Positions 11,363-22,320 of a stretch of DNA of 64,000 nucleotides are shown here, piece after piece. The stretch spans positions 4,784,291-4,848,290 of the forward strand of contig CAXIPT010000004.1 of assembly GCA_964030475.1 (NCBI GenBank), given 5' to 3'. Below the pieces are notes generated by a model. The model saw only the letters and a list, made by a program, of their open reading frames with translations, was not told where the DNA came from and did not search any database. The position numbers were made by a program, and so were the translations under genes. The DNA comes from Tethya wilhelma. Its lineage: Eukaryota; Porifera; Demospongiae; Tethyida; Tethyidae. Each line of letters starts with the position of its first letter. Within the stretch, counting starts at the first letter, position 1.

Positions 11363-11769
11363 TAGTAAAAATTTCAAAAAAATAAGTAGTGTAGGAATGG
11401 GCAGTGCGGTAAAAAGTATTGGAACAAGGAAAGGTCTCAGTTTCGGCACATGACTACTTCATTTTTATGCCCAACTCTTGGCCAGCAGTCCAGTTTTAGT
11501 CATATACCTGTTTTGTCATGGTTTACTACTCCATTGCTTAGCTAAGTGATTATAGTTACTGTAGAAATTGAACCAATGTGTGCAATAAGCTATACGTATA
11601 CGGTACTATTAGTGTACAGATTATTGCAATAGGACACTGAAAAATCCATATGAGGGATCAAGAATAAAAATGAAGTAGTCATGTGCCGAAACTGAGACTG
11701 TGCCTTGTTCCAATACTTTTTACCGCACTGCACATTCCTACACTACTTATTTTTTTGAAATTTTTACTA
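11363..11769. mobile_element. MITE, family 3
   Basis: Inverted arms of about 105 bp: tagtaaaaatttcaaaaaaa at left and its complement at right, with gtaggaatgggcagtgcgg and a tattggaacaagg motif in each arm. The centre has no ORF of note. A related single end is at 40770-40860. Confidence 0.8.
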
Positions 11770-12139
11770 TTGTATATTAGAGTAATGAAATTATAGCTGA
11801 CTTTCTTGAGATCTGGACTGTCATGCCCACTAGTCAGGAAAATAAATTTCTCATGTGTATTTGTCATGTGCGTTTTGACTGCAAGGATCCTTAGCCTTTC
11901 AGGAGGATTCACCAGTGTGGTAATAAGAACTATGAATTACTTAAATCTCTCTGTGTACTGTTTCTTCTGTATAATTATTATAATTACTACTGTCATCTGC
12001 AGGTCACTTGGAATACAGGAAGTTGAAGAAACATTGAAACACCCACTTACGTACTTGTCAATTATGTCTTTATGTAAACAACCTAGCTTAAAAAGTTCAG
12101 AGTTTGCAATTTCTTTCTGTATACGTACTGTCAGTGTCA

Positions 12140-12988
12140 ATGGTGGCTAATATGGGTGAACCAGGACGAACAAAGCCTTATGCTGAAGATCTAAGATGGC
12201 GCATTGTGTTTCAAAGGATCGTGAATGGCCTTAGCATGAGGAAGATCTGAATCAATAGTATCTAGAATACTAGACAGATTTCAACGAACTGGAAGTGTTT
12301 CTTCAAACAAAGCTACAAAAAGGCCCCATGCGCTTCACGAGCATGATGAACTCATCTTGATTGAGCTGATTTGTGAAAACCCTTCTATTTACCTGAAAGA
12401 AGTACAAATGAAACTACTAGAAACTACAGGGACATTTGTTTCAGTGTCATCAATCAGTCGAACCTTGAAAAGGCTAGGATTTACACGTAAGAAATTGCAA
12501 CTAGTAGCATTGGGCAGATCAGATGTTTTAATAGGGGAATACCAAGCCGAAGTTTCTACATACAGCAGTAATCTTTTTGTTTTTGTGGATGAAACTGGGT
12601 GTGAACAAAAAGATGCTATGAGGAAGTTCGGATATTTGGATACCCAGCTAAACAAGCAAAGCTCCTTTGTAAAGGAAGGAGATTTTCAGCTATTGGTGTT
12701 ATGTCTGTTAGTGCATTTCTTGACTGCTATATGGTAGGCCCTGGAGATACTGTTGATGGAGATGTATTTTACAACTTCGTACAAAAGTCTCTTTTGCTAC
12801 AGTTTAATGCCTTTCAATGGTTCCAACCCACACTCTGTTGTTGTGATGGATAATTGTTCTATCTACCATATCAGTAAGGTTATTGAGCTTATCCAGAGTG
12901 TTGGTGCACGTGTACTGTTTCTTCCACCTTATTCCCCACATTTAATGCCCATAGAAGAGTGTTTTGGTTTCGTGAAAAGTTTTCTACG
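12140..12988 (+). pseudogene. Tc1/IS630-like transposase, broken (copy A)
   Basis: Translated pieces in three frames align with the intact ORF at 14842-15753: an N-terminal helix-turn-helix block from the ATG at 12140 (YAEDLRWRIVF), a middle block with the first catalytic Asp (FVFVDETG), and a C-terminal block with MDNCSIYH and PPYSPHLMPIEE. The spacing from the second Asp to the Glu is 34 residues (DD34E). Frame changes occur near 12250, 12655 and 12800, and the C-terminus is cut by a MITE at 12989. All three catalytic acids are still visible, but no single ORF can make the enzyme. Confidence 0.85.
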
Positions 12989-13352
12989 CAGTGGCAGATC
13001 TAGGAAATTGAATAGGGGGGTTCTAATCAATGGGCACGGAGCGCGCGGAGAATTTACGTAGCCACGCGCACTTCCGGTCGCAACAGCCCCCGCCCCTTTA
13101 GCGCTCGTGCAGCTAAAATTTTTCCAAAAAAGCCTGAATGGAAGAAAAAAATGGCAAGAAAGAGACAGAAACTCTATATTTTTCACAAACGACTAATATT
13201 CAGCGTGATTTTGAGTTGCTCTTAGTATTTTTAAGTTGAAAGGAGGGTTCCAGCTTAGCCTTTTCCAATCTGCACAGTTAATTATAATACGAGGTCTCAG
13301 CTGAATGGGGGGTTCCGTGGAACCCTGTGAACCCCCCCTGGATCCGCCACTG
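12989..13352. mobile_element. MITE inserted in transposase copy A
   Basis: Terminal inverted repeats: cagtggcagatctagg at left and ctggatccgccactg at right, with ggggggttc-type runs just inside both ends. The CAGTGGCGGATC-like terminus is typical of hAT-type elements (inference). The flanks tttctacg and ctatgagc match only partly, so the target duplication is not secure. The transposase frame may resume after it at about 13353. Confidence 0.7.
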
Positions 13353-13768
13353 CTATGAGCTCATGAAGCTGTTGCCTAGTCTGTTTGTGATATTGAAATG
13401 TTAATTTTAGCAGCGTTTGCATCCATAACCCCGGATCATTGTATCGCATGGTCAAAAGATTGTGGCTATATTTGACATTTCCATACATACATACATACAT
13501 ACATAATCATGACATTGTATCAAAGTCAAGTGTTTTGAGTTACACCATCATGTTTTTACTGTGTTTTGCAAGTTACTTGTCAGAATAACTGATAGTAGTA
13601 GTTGTCTCTGTTATTACAAGTACAAGTGAACTACAACTCAGTTGCTATGAAGCCTTGTATGGCTTAGTAGTTGCTGTGGCACAAAGAATCTGGGCATGCT
13701 CATTTCTCCAGTCACGTGGTTTATTTCAAGTTGAAAGAAAGTGTCAGTGTTGAAGTTTTTACGCTCAG
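13353..13768. other. Non-coding spacer
   Basis: Possible continuation of the transposase C-terminus for about 20 codons after 13353, then a (CATA)n microsatellite at 13485-13503 and no recognisable gene. Confidence 0.35.
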
Positions 13769-13769
13769 C

Positions 13770-14752
13770 TAGCTAGCTACATTGCAGTTTAATCCTGGTG
13801 GTTCATGGCAATACTACAACTTCTACCCTAATGGACCCTACTCGTTTGATGAGGGCTATGCCAGTAATGGCCCAAGAGAATCTTTACCACCTAGTAGTAG
13901 TACTGCTCCCTACCAGCAAAGATCATGTGCACATGAAGGTGAACACAGCACGCGTACGCCAAGCCCAGAACCTCCTGTGAGCTTTGGAGTCATCAAAACC
14001 ATTACCTTGAAGGTACTAAGCCCTTCCAGAAATTATCTTTCACCCTGAGGGATATTACCCAAGCTGACGTGAAGACTCCTAAATCAGTTAAGAAATGATC
14101 ATCTCACAAGTGTCAGATGGTGTGTCTGACAAGCCTGACTTTCCTCTTGGATACTACCAGAAGACGAGAAAGTATGGATTAACAATAAACGTGATCTTGA
14201 GGATGCTGTTCATCTTATTAAAGACACAGGCAAAGTTGTGCTTTGGTGTGTAGGTGTTGAAGAACAAGCTGGACGGAAGCATGACAGAATGAGTGGAGAT
14301 GATGATAGTGGTCCTGCAAAGAAGAAGAAGAGTAGTTTTGAGGAACGAAGTGATCGGGTCAGTGAATTAAAGATAGAACTTCGCTCCAAGCATGGGTCTA
14401 CATATACCAATGTTCAGTATGCATTGTGGGCAGAGATGATTGCTGGTGGAGGGCATGACAGCAAGGACATACCCCCCTCACAGCCACTGTTTGGAGCTGT
14501 TCGTCCCAGAGGAAGAAGGTCTGAAAATCAGTCTGAAATGTCTGAAGCATTTACCACTCTTGCAGGGACACTGGCACACGCCCTAATCCCAAACAAGTCA
14601 ATTTGTCAGCAGCTGATTCCCCAACTAAGTCTGTTATCCTTTGCGGTAAGTACATGGAACAGCTTAGCCTAAGAGAGATAGGTGCACTCACAGAAGAGGA
14701 GTATCAGGAGCAAAGAAAGATTGTTGTTGATCTTATGAGAAATCTTTCCTAA
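13770..14752 (+). pseudogene. PB1-like accessory ORF of the DD34E transposon (copy A)
   Basis: Fragments in different frames match the minus-strand ORF at 15896-16880 in the same order. There is a Tyr/Pro-rich N-terminus (WQYYNFYPNGPYS), a weak PB1-like block ending DLEDAVHLIKDTGKVVLW, a basic stretch (GPAKKKKSS), a central block (YTNVQYALWAEMIAGG), then a C-terminal helix (LTEEEYQEQRKIVVDLM) ending at TAA 14750-14752. Stops and frame changes near 14045-14230 and 14640 show decay. Function unknown; its presence beside both transposase copies suggests a transposon-encoded accessory protein. Confidence 0.6.
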
Positions 14753-14841
14753 CAATTATAGTATGTTGTGACCTTGTTATAGCTAGAAAAGTACTGTACT
14801 TGTGTAATCAGGTCATCTTAATAATAATTACATACAACAAT

Positions 14842-15753
14842 TTACATGTATCCACAATACTGTATGTACTTTAAGCAGTCTTGTTCTGTTACTGACTTGA
14901 CTTGTGAAAATACAAACTCAATTGGGTTCAGGTCAGGACTGTATGGGGGGAGGTAACGAAGCAGTGCACTACAGCTATGGATCATTGTTACTATTCTATC
15001 CACATGGTGTATAGAACAGTTGTGCATGACAACCACAGAATGAGTGTTGGTACCATTAAAGGGCATTAGAATAGGGAGAAGGCACTTTCTACAGAAATCC
15101 TCAAAAGTATCGGCATCAAAAGAGTCTTGTATGAGATAGATATCTTCCACTCCCAAGTATGACATCACTCCAATGCTGTTAAGCCTTGCTCCTCCGTATT
15201 TCAGCTGGTGGTTTCTAGCTGGCAACCCACGCAAACTGTAACCATACTCTCTTATGGTATTCTTCCTATTGTATCCAGATTCATCCACCCAAACTAACAT
15301 AGTTGGATCAAAAAGAGAAATATCTGCCATATATCTCCCTCTGAGGTCATCATCACATTGCAATGCTCTATGCTGTAACCGTTTTCTGGTGAAGCCTAAG
15401 TAGTGTACAGTCCGGCAGATTGTTGATACATGTACAGATGTTCCAGTTGCATTATACAGCTCTTCTCGAACTTCACTGAGATAGGCATTCGGCCTTTTCC
15501 CCAAAAAGTTTATTATTATCACCATTTCAGCTTCATTCAATATTTTTTGGGGTCCAGGAGTGTACTTCACAGGAGCAACATCCCCAGTTTGCTGGTAGAG
15601 CTCAACATACCTCCTTACAGTCCTGTCAGATATAAACAGAGCATCCCCAGCCTCTTTGTAGCTCATTTTTCTCAGCATTACAAGCCACACAGCCCTCCAT
15701 CGAAGATCAACTGAGTAGCCCTTTGGGGAGCTCTTACTGGAGGTTGAGGACAT
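14842..15753 (-). CDS. Tc1/IS630-like DD34E transposase with Asp-to-His change (copy B)
   Basis: An uninterrupted 303-codon ORF. It has N-terminal paired helix-turn-helix regions (about residues 12-115; YSVDLRWRAVW, YKEAGDALFISDRTVRRYVE, then a second HTH ending HYLGFTRKRL), followed by a DDE_3-type catalytic domain with the first acid in WVDESGYN (about residue 157) and the Glu in PPYSPDLNPIEFVFS. Where copy A has MDNCSIYH this copy reads MHNCSIHH, so the second catalytic Asp is His (codon on the plus strand at 15022-15024, one base change). Spacing is otherwise DD34E. It is intact as an ORF but predicted catalytically dead unless His substitutes. The adjoining PB1-like ORF lies upstream on the same strand. 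Confidence 0.85.
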   Translation of the reverse strand: MSSTSSKSSPKGYSVDLRWRAVWLVMLRKMSYKEAGDALFISDRTVRRYVELYQQTGDVAPVKYTPGPQKILNEAEMVIIINFLGKRPNAYLSEVREELYNATGTSVHVSTICRTVHYLGFTRKRLQHRALQCDDDLRGRYMADISLFDPTMLVWVDESGYNRKNTIREYGYSLRGLPARNHQLKYGGARLNSIGVMSYLGVEDIYLIQDSFDADTFEDFCRKCLLPILMPFNGTNTHSVVVMHNCSIHHVDRIVTMIHSCSALLRYLPPYSPDLNPIEFVFSQVKSVTEQDCLKYIQYCGYM

Positions 15754-15895
15754 ACTTGCGCAGAGCAGGATAAACTAAATTTCAAATTCAAATAAACCGC
15801 CTAAACATTTCTGCTGAGTTGGCACATATTTGTGGTTTCCCACTTTAGTACTACTGTCTGGTACTTGTCACAACAGAGTCACTAACCACCTACAG

Positions 15896-16880
15896 TTAAC
15901 TCCTGACAAGTAACTTGCAAAGCACAGTACAGTGTTTAGTTATAATATAACTTTTTTGATCATCGTACTCCTCTTTGGTAATTGCTGTAAGTTCCAAAAG
16001 ATTGTGTAGTTGCTTTAGCAGCTCAATATACTGGGATCTAAGTGAAGCACACTTTCCCGGTGAAACACCCAACTCATTCAGTGATGGACGTGATAAATGG
16101 GGCAGGGAGTTGCTGTTACAGGATGATGTAGAAGGTACTGGTGGTTTTAAAGCTCTCATAATCCCCCTCAGCAACACTAGACAATGCTTCACCTAGGTCT
16201 GACCCTTTGCTTTTTGTAGATCTTGAGTTAAAACCAAACATAGGAACATTGGGAGGTGTATTGTAATCTCTATGGGTACCAACCTGAAGCATATTAATAT
16301 TAGCCCACAGACGAAGTTGTGCAGCTGAATACGTTAAGCCATGCTTCTCCTGCAAGCCTGCAAATATTTCATACACTTCATCTCTAATCGCTTGGCGTTT
16401 TGAAGGAGGCTTGTCACTATCTGAGTTGCCACCTTTTCTTTTACCAACAGCAGCAGATTCGGCTCTGTCGGCATCATGTCAACCTTTATACCAAATGTTT
16501 ATCTCTTTATCTTTATCATACGTATCATACATACACTTGAGATCTTCATCATCCTTTATCCATACTTTAGCTGATCCACGCCCCTTAGTGTAGCCAATAT
16601 CGAATTCATCACTATCTGGAACAAAGGCTCCAAATTCTGATTGAATACAAGAACGCAGTTCTTCTGGGCAGGTAAACTTCAGATTCCGTCTCATCTTCTG
16701 CACAACAAACTTAGATTTCTTAATAGGATCAAAAATCTTCAAATTGTACGTGTAGCGCCTGATCTCAGTTGCTTCAGAAGTGGTGGGCCCTGGCTGGCTA
16801 CAGGTTTGAAACTCACTTGGCCCGTGTAGCGGGGCGGATAGTAAGGAGCATAACCAGTCCCATAATAGTTGTAGGGTCAT
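15896..16880 (-). pseudogene. PB1-like accessory ORF of the DD34E transposon (copy B)
   Basis: Minus-strand pieces in order: a Tyr/Pro-rich start (YYGTGYAPYYPPRYTG, about 16870), a ubiquitin-fold PB1-like domain (YNLKIFDPIKKSKFVVQKM through IKDDEDLKCMYDTYDKDKEI; the acidic DDEDL turn resembles the OPCA motif), a basic Ser/Lys linker, a block GLTYSAAQLRLWANINML, and a C-terminal helical tail (SPGKCASLRSQYIELL, ITKEEYDDQKSY). A TGA at 16479-16481 interrupts the frame after the PB1-like part and a frame change follows near 16150. It is homologous to 13770-14752. By analogy PB1 would mediate self-association or partner binding; this is inference. Confidence 0.6.
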
Positions 16881-17250
16881 GACATTGGTACTGGTAAGAG
16901 GAACAAATAGACTGTAATATACTTCGATAGTTCCCAGAACTGTAAAAATTTTGCAAGCAAATGCGCACTTTTCCACAAACTACGAACTTTGAACTTGGGG
17001 TCTGGTACTACTAAAATTATGTAATCAGGCTAAGTGGGTTAAACGAGAACTGCGGGTATAAAAGGGGGGGGGGCCAGGCCAGAAAAAATGGCGACCGGAA
17101 ATGAAAAAAATGTCCGCAAGCCTTGCGTTTGAATCTTGCGCTTTCTTTCTGCTTGCAACTGCGCTAAACAGTATTCATAGACGGAAGCAAGCACCTGCTA
17201 TACAAGTGTAGATTCCAAATAATGATCACTTTTTTGAAATTTGAAAAAAA

Positions 17251-18991
17251 ATGGCTACAAAACGAAAACGAGTCAGGTGTTCTTTCAACGTTCACTTCAT
17301 CGATGAGGATCAGAAGGTGGCCTTTTTGACGAGGTTAAAAGCTGTTCGTCAGCTTTTGACGCCTGAAGGTTCTCCACAGATCGACAACTTCACTCTTATG
17401 ACAACCCTGTGGGATTTATTGGAGGTATCCAATATGGACCTCAGCACTGACGCCAGAGGCAAAGAGGCACCTAAAACTGTCCAATCCTTCATGAGGAACA
17501 GTGGTAGGTTGTGAAAATAGTAGTAAAACCTTGAAAAGACAATAAAACTGATATCTGTGTTATGCTAAAGGGATTTACACTGATGATGGCACCGAGGTCG
17601 AACCAATGTTCATTGCTGAGACTCATTGTTTGTTCGACCTGATGAAAGCACTGTTGTCACCCTGTACTTTTGGGTACAGTCAAGCACCATGGGAGTTTGA
17701 GAGCTATGTTCAGGTATTACTTGTATACATGCATTTTCTAGAGTGTAAAGTATTGTGCCAATATTGATCCACAGAAAGGGCACGTTTTTCGGTGTTCCTT
17801 TGTGTGTCGCCGATGCCGAAAGCAGAAACGTTCCTGGGCTAGCTCTCGTATACTGGCGGGTCATTACTTTGTCAACCAAAAGTAAATATGCATTTTGTGC
17901 ATGTAGCATTTGTGACAGAGCAATCACTGTATATGTATATAGGACGATCCATGCCTTTACTTGTGCTGGTGTCAGTACAAAAACATGAGTCAATTTGCCG
18001 GGATTGGAGTCGTTGGAGATTCATATGTCAGCAACGGTTGGTACTCAGTTATTTATGTAAACTGTGATTAATTTTTATCAATATCAACGTCTATAGTGTA
18101 CTACCAAAAGGGATACGTTGACTGTGTGAATTCAGCTGCAATGAAGAGTATGGAGAATGCTGTGGAAGAAATCAAGAAGTCACCTGAATATCCCATACAA
18201 GGCGCAGTACGTCAATAGTTGTACTTACTATTGTAGTTTTATATCTGTGTATCCATGCAGTGGGTGATCACAGATGCATGTCATGACTCGACTGCTAATG
18301 CCTTTCAAACCACTGTCCCATGCGTGTCTGGAAGGTACAATTATTTTTGTCTTTGTGACTATTGCTCATTTTAAAACTATTTCTGTCCATCTAGCACTCA
18401 CAAGATTCTAGGCATTAGTACAATATCCCGGACAGATCATGCTACTGCTCAGACTCGAGAGCTAGCATGTACCAAGGTGGTTGTTCCTCAAGTGATGGAA
18501 AGAGGTTAGATGTGAAATATTTTTGGGTCAATGTTATGACAGTTCATGGGTGCACGCACAATTGTTACAGGTCTACATGTTGTTGAAGTAGCACACGACA
18601 TTCAAGCACAAGTTTCTAATTATGTTACAAAAGATTTAGGACTTACCAACTCGTATGATACATGGCATGGTACGTATCCAAACCATTTTGTATACAAATC
18701 ATATGCTCCATGCAAACCATTTTGCATACAAATCTATGCTCATAGGCACCAAGAATGTGGCTAAAGAGATGAAAAAGATTTCACAAGGACGTGTTAGAGA
18801 TAGGGGAAAAACCTGGTTCCCTCAACTCACAGACAAACGTAAGAGTAAATACAATATTTATTTTGTGTTACAATGGTGTTCTTTCATTAGAGAGAAGTAT
18901 CAAGATTCATCTATACTGGGCAATGAAGAACTGTGAGGGAAATCCAGATAAACTTCAAGAACTCATACTGAACATCCCCAATCACTACCAA
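17251..18991 (+). CDS. Multi-exon DDE transposase-like gene, 3' end missing
   Basis: Exons by splice sites and phase: 17251-17503, 17571-17713, 17775-17881, 17943-18036, 18097-18206, 18261-18334, 18395-18504, 18571-18669, 18746-18838, 18891-18991. It starts at a basic MATKRKR. A Cys cluster follows (FRCSFVCRRCRK), then the conserved core: WVITDACHDSTANAF, GISTISRTDHATAQTREL, VEVAHDIQAQVSNYV, NSYDTWHGTKNVAKEM and HLYWAMKNCEG. The DxxH and YDxWHxxK pattern resembles Kolobok/THAP9-like DDE transposases and large cnidarian and sponge 'uncharacterized' families. A stop and 1-nt frame change near 17985 break exon 4. The expected C-terminal part with the catalytic Glu region is not found before the oppositely oriented gene ending at 19168, so it is probably a relic. 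Confidence 0.65.
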
Positions 18992-19167
18992 GTTAGTTGA
19001 TTAAAGTTTGTTCAGATCAAGTTGCTTCAGTATTATTATTATTATTATTATTATTCATTTCCACGCCACCATAGGCGCAAAGGGGGGAAGGGGGAACAAC
19101 ACACACACAAAACAATCATCACAAAATTAACAAAGAAAAAATGAGGAGAGAGAGAGAGAGATCAGAA
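18992..19167. repeat. Tail-to-tail spacer with (ATT)n
   Basis: Holds a (TTA)n run at about 19034-19056, a GGGGGG-rich stretch and a (GA)n run at 19145-19161. No exon for the missing end of the upstream gene is visible here. Confidence 0.6.
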
Positions 19168-21282
19168 TTAAGTTTCAGACTTTGATTTAAATTTGCTACG
19201 CAGCCGTGTCCTGTGAGCAACCGGAGCCCAGAACACATCATCGTGTGATTCAATCNCTGCAAATCTGTCTGTCATCGGCTCATCAGCTTTCACCAACTCC
19301 TTAAATTCCTCTAGCATCTATACAAGGAGCACAATGCACATGCACGTGACATGGTGCATGATGATCCATGCATGCATGTATATAGCAAATGCATGTAGAT
19401 GATGCCATATAAAAATATTTTATGGTGTGTACAGTAGCTTACTATAGTGTGCTCCAACAGAGCAGGAAACTCCTCCTGTACTACTGACACAACAGGTTCA
19501 TCATTCATGATCCAATGTTGCCTGTTCACCGCACACTCCTTCATTAAAATCATCACTCTCTCCTTGTTAACCTTCTTCTTCGTCATCTCTGTTTTCATTG
19601 CCTGATATAGTAACAACAGACCATACATGAGATATGTAAACTTCGGCAGTACCTTTGAAGTGAGGTCTAACTATAATGGTACAATAACATGTATAGATGT
19701 ACCTGCTTGTGTCTCTTGTATGTGGCCTCATCTACATTACCAGTGTCCGTCCTGGCCCACACATGATGTGATGAACATGACTTCTTTCTTGATGGTGGGT
19801 CAAATTTCATGCCAGTCACGTCAGAGCGTGGTTTACGGCGCATATTTTTTAGACGAGTTTTTAGCGACTCTGCCCAAGATCCCTGCAGTGGATATACCAT
19901 GCATGTGTAGTCACATATGTATCTCTTAAATCCACTATGTACAGTATTATTTGTAACTTACATGTCCAGTTCCAAGGGTATCAACCAACACTGGGAATGT
20001 AGACACAATCTTGCTGGCAACAACTTCTATCTGGGGTGTTGTGGGGTACTTGCAGTAGTTGAAACACTTAGCTGCCACGTCTTGCACTATAGCCTTCCGT
20101 GAGGTACCAGTAATTTTACCAGATGTCAGTTCAGTCATTACAACCTCACTGTATTGCTTGGGAACAATGAAATCATCTTCCCATCCAGGCAGCCTATCAG
20201 GAACATGTTGCAATACTACAATCTAGAAAGAGGGGACAATAACCGTAACTTGATGTAACATACCTTGTCATGACAAAGTATAGGATCATTTAGCAAATTG
20301 TACTGAGAGTACCAATAATACCATGCAGAGTGTATTGGACTTAGTATTTTTTACCTTTTCAGTTTCCTTTTCCTTTTCCTGCTGATGCTCGTGACAGTCA
20401 TCACCATTAGTACCATTCTATGCACATATAACAATACACACAGTATATATAGTATGAAATTTTGGTATATTATTTGTACCTTTTCACCAGCATTGTTTCC
20501 CTCTTCCTGTTGATGCCCACGACAACCATTACCATTGTTACCAACATCCTATGCACATAGTATACATGTATCTATACGTTCTCTAAGCACATGGACGCAT
20601 ATAGGTGTAGGTATAGTACTTACAGTAGCTTTCGAGGTTGATAGTGGCAGAGGCTGATCAGATTGCTCTTCCTCACCCTATATTGCAGAATTTATGTGAA
20701 GTGTGAATACACGTGTTAGTTTGATAGCATTACACTCAGTGGTACATGATCTTGAGCACTTACAAATTCTAAGCTCTCATCATCAGAGTCAGAGTTACAG
20801 AGCCCATTCAATGATTCTGCAGCTGCCAAGAGTTGTCTGGAACGTTTGGAGATAGATTGCACCACAGGTTCATCTCTGCTAAGCTCATCTACTACTCTCT
20901 TCTTTGAGGAGGATGGCTATAGCAAAGAAAAATAGATTACAGTACAAACCTATAGTATAAAACCTTCAGACCAAGGCTAGACCAGACCAGATATGCCATG
21001 ATAAATTTATTAATCAAGTTATTAACAAATCGGGTACAATGATGATGCTCACAACTCAAGTCATTAATAACAATGCCACGGTACCTTTGCACGAAGAGTA
21101 TCTTTCAGCATAAGTAGTTTCTTTTTATCCCCTAGAGCAGTCACTCCCAATTCAGCGAAATCGTCCTTCTCGAGAGTCAGAAAAAGGCTGGTGTCAATTC
21201 TATTGGCCTTGAACGCCTCAACAACGTCATCTTCAAACTGTTGTTCTCTTAAAATACGACACATTTCTTCATACTTCTCCAT
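19168..21282 (-). CDS. SAM-domain protein, SAMD3-like, nine exons
   Basis: Exons on the minus strand: 21085-21282, 20764-20916, 20624-20677, 20480-20548, 20355-20417, 19962-20222, 19703-19882, 19443-19601, 19168-19317. All nine are multiples of three with phase-0 introns and GT-AG ends, giving about 428 residues. Residues 1-66 form a SAM domain (FLTLEKDDFAELGVTALGDK). Then come an acidic, Ser-rich linker, two short related exons (GHQQEEGNN, HEHQQEKEK), and the SAMD3-like region: WEDDFIVPKQYSEVV, RKAIVQDVAAKCFNYCKYP, FPVLVDTLGTGH, then basic SLKTRLKNMRRKPR. It lies head-to-head with the C2H2 gene. One N at 19256 falls in the last exon. SAM domains mediate oligomerisation; the cellular role is unknown. 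The family is very multicopy in cnidarians and fish, so a transposon origin is possible. Confidence 0.8.
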
Positions 21283-21531
21283 TCTGTTTCTATATCTCGG
21301 CTATATATGGCTATAGTTCAAATTCTTGAAAATGAAGGGCAAGAGAAATCATCAATTGGCGTCAGAGAAAAGTCGAATCTTTACACGTCGCCAGGCCACG
21401 CTTGAATTTTCCCGCTTTGGAAAACTTGTGAAAAAATTATGCTCTAATAATAGGAATGTAAAAATAATTTTGAATTTTTTTTTGCAAGTCAAGCTGAAGT
21501 CTAAGTGTCAAGTTTGAAAAGATACGCTGAC
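21283..21531. promoter_or_regulatory. Shared intergenic region, SAMD3-like / C2H2 genes
   Basis: About 250 bp separate the two divergent start codons, so any promoter must be close or shared. It contains AT-rich tracts at 21440-21482. No specific factor site can be claimed. Confidence 0.4.
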
Positions 21532-22320
21532 ATGAATCACTGTCCTATGTGTACAGACTTCTGTGCACCAACTCTAAAGCTGTTACTCGGGCACGTCGGT
21601 AGAGTTCATTCCAATACCCCTAATTTCTCTTTCACCTGTGGTTTGGATGGTTGCCTTACGTGTTGTAAGAGTTACCAAGCGTTGAGGAAGCATATTCAAC
21701 GAAAGCATAAGAACGCTCAGTCCACGTCCACAGCATCCCCAACCTCCCTACCTGAGTTTCCAGATACATCATTTGATTTTGATGTCGTGTCAGATCCAGA
21801 AGACCGCCGAGATGTAGACAGTGAAGTGAGAGTGAATTCCGCAAGGTAAGCACTTGTAGAAGTTGTAGTCTGTACTCTCTTTATTACAGTACATTTCTAC
21901 TGTTAGATGGATTATGAAATTCAAAGAAGAAAGGAAGATAACTCAAAGGGCAATGGAGGAGATATTAGGAGATGTTACTTCACTTTGTGGTGACACGGTA
22001 ACCAGACTGGGTGAAGAGGTGTTTGCAAAGCTTCAATCTGCTGGCATCGCAGCCAGTGACGTTCCTGGGTTATCTGAACTTTTTGATAATTCATCTCCTT
22101 ACTGCCGACCTTTTGATGGCTTAGATACATACTACCGTCAGGTGTCATTTTACAGGAAGCATTTCAGACTTGTCGTAAGTGTAGATGTAGATTGTACAGA
22201 GTAAAAGTTGCATGGTTTTAAGTGTATGTGGGTAGTATAAACAGCACTGCTTTACATGTACATGTAGGAACCTGTTCAAATTGAACTGGGACACGTAGTA
22301 TTGCGTATAAGTATTGCCAG
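21532..22320 (+). CDS. C2H2 zinc-finger gene, 5' part only
   Basis: Exons 21532-21845, 21907-22174 and probably 22268 to about 22320, with matching phases. The start is the ATG at 21532. It has an HCPMCTDFC-type and a C2H2-like pair (TCGLDGCLTCCKSYQALRKH), a Ser/Pro-rich acidic linker, then a helical domain (FKEERKITQRAMEEILGD, then GLSELFDNSSPYCRPFDGLD) and YRKHFRLVEPVQIELG. The order and motifs match the N-terminal portion of long C2H2 proteins that are abundant in cnidarians and fish, some with a Tnp2/Plavaka-like C-terminus (family recollection, not checked). No continuation was found after 22320, so the gene seems truncated. Confidence 0.65.
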
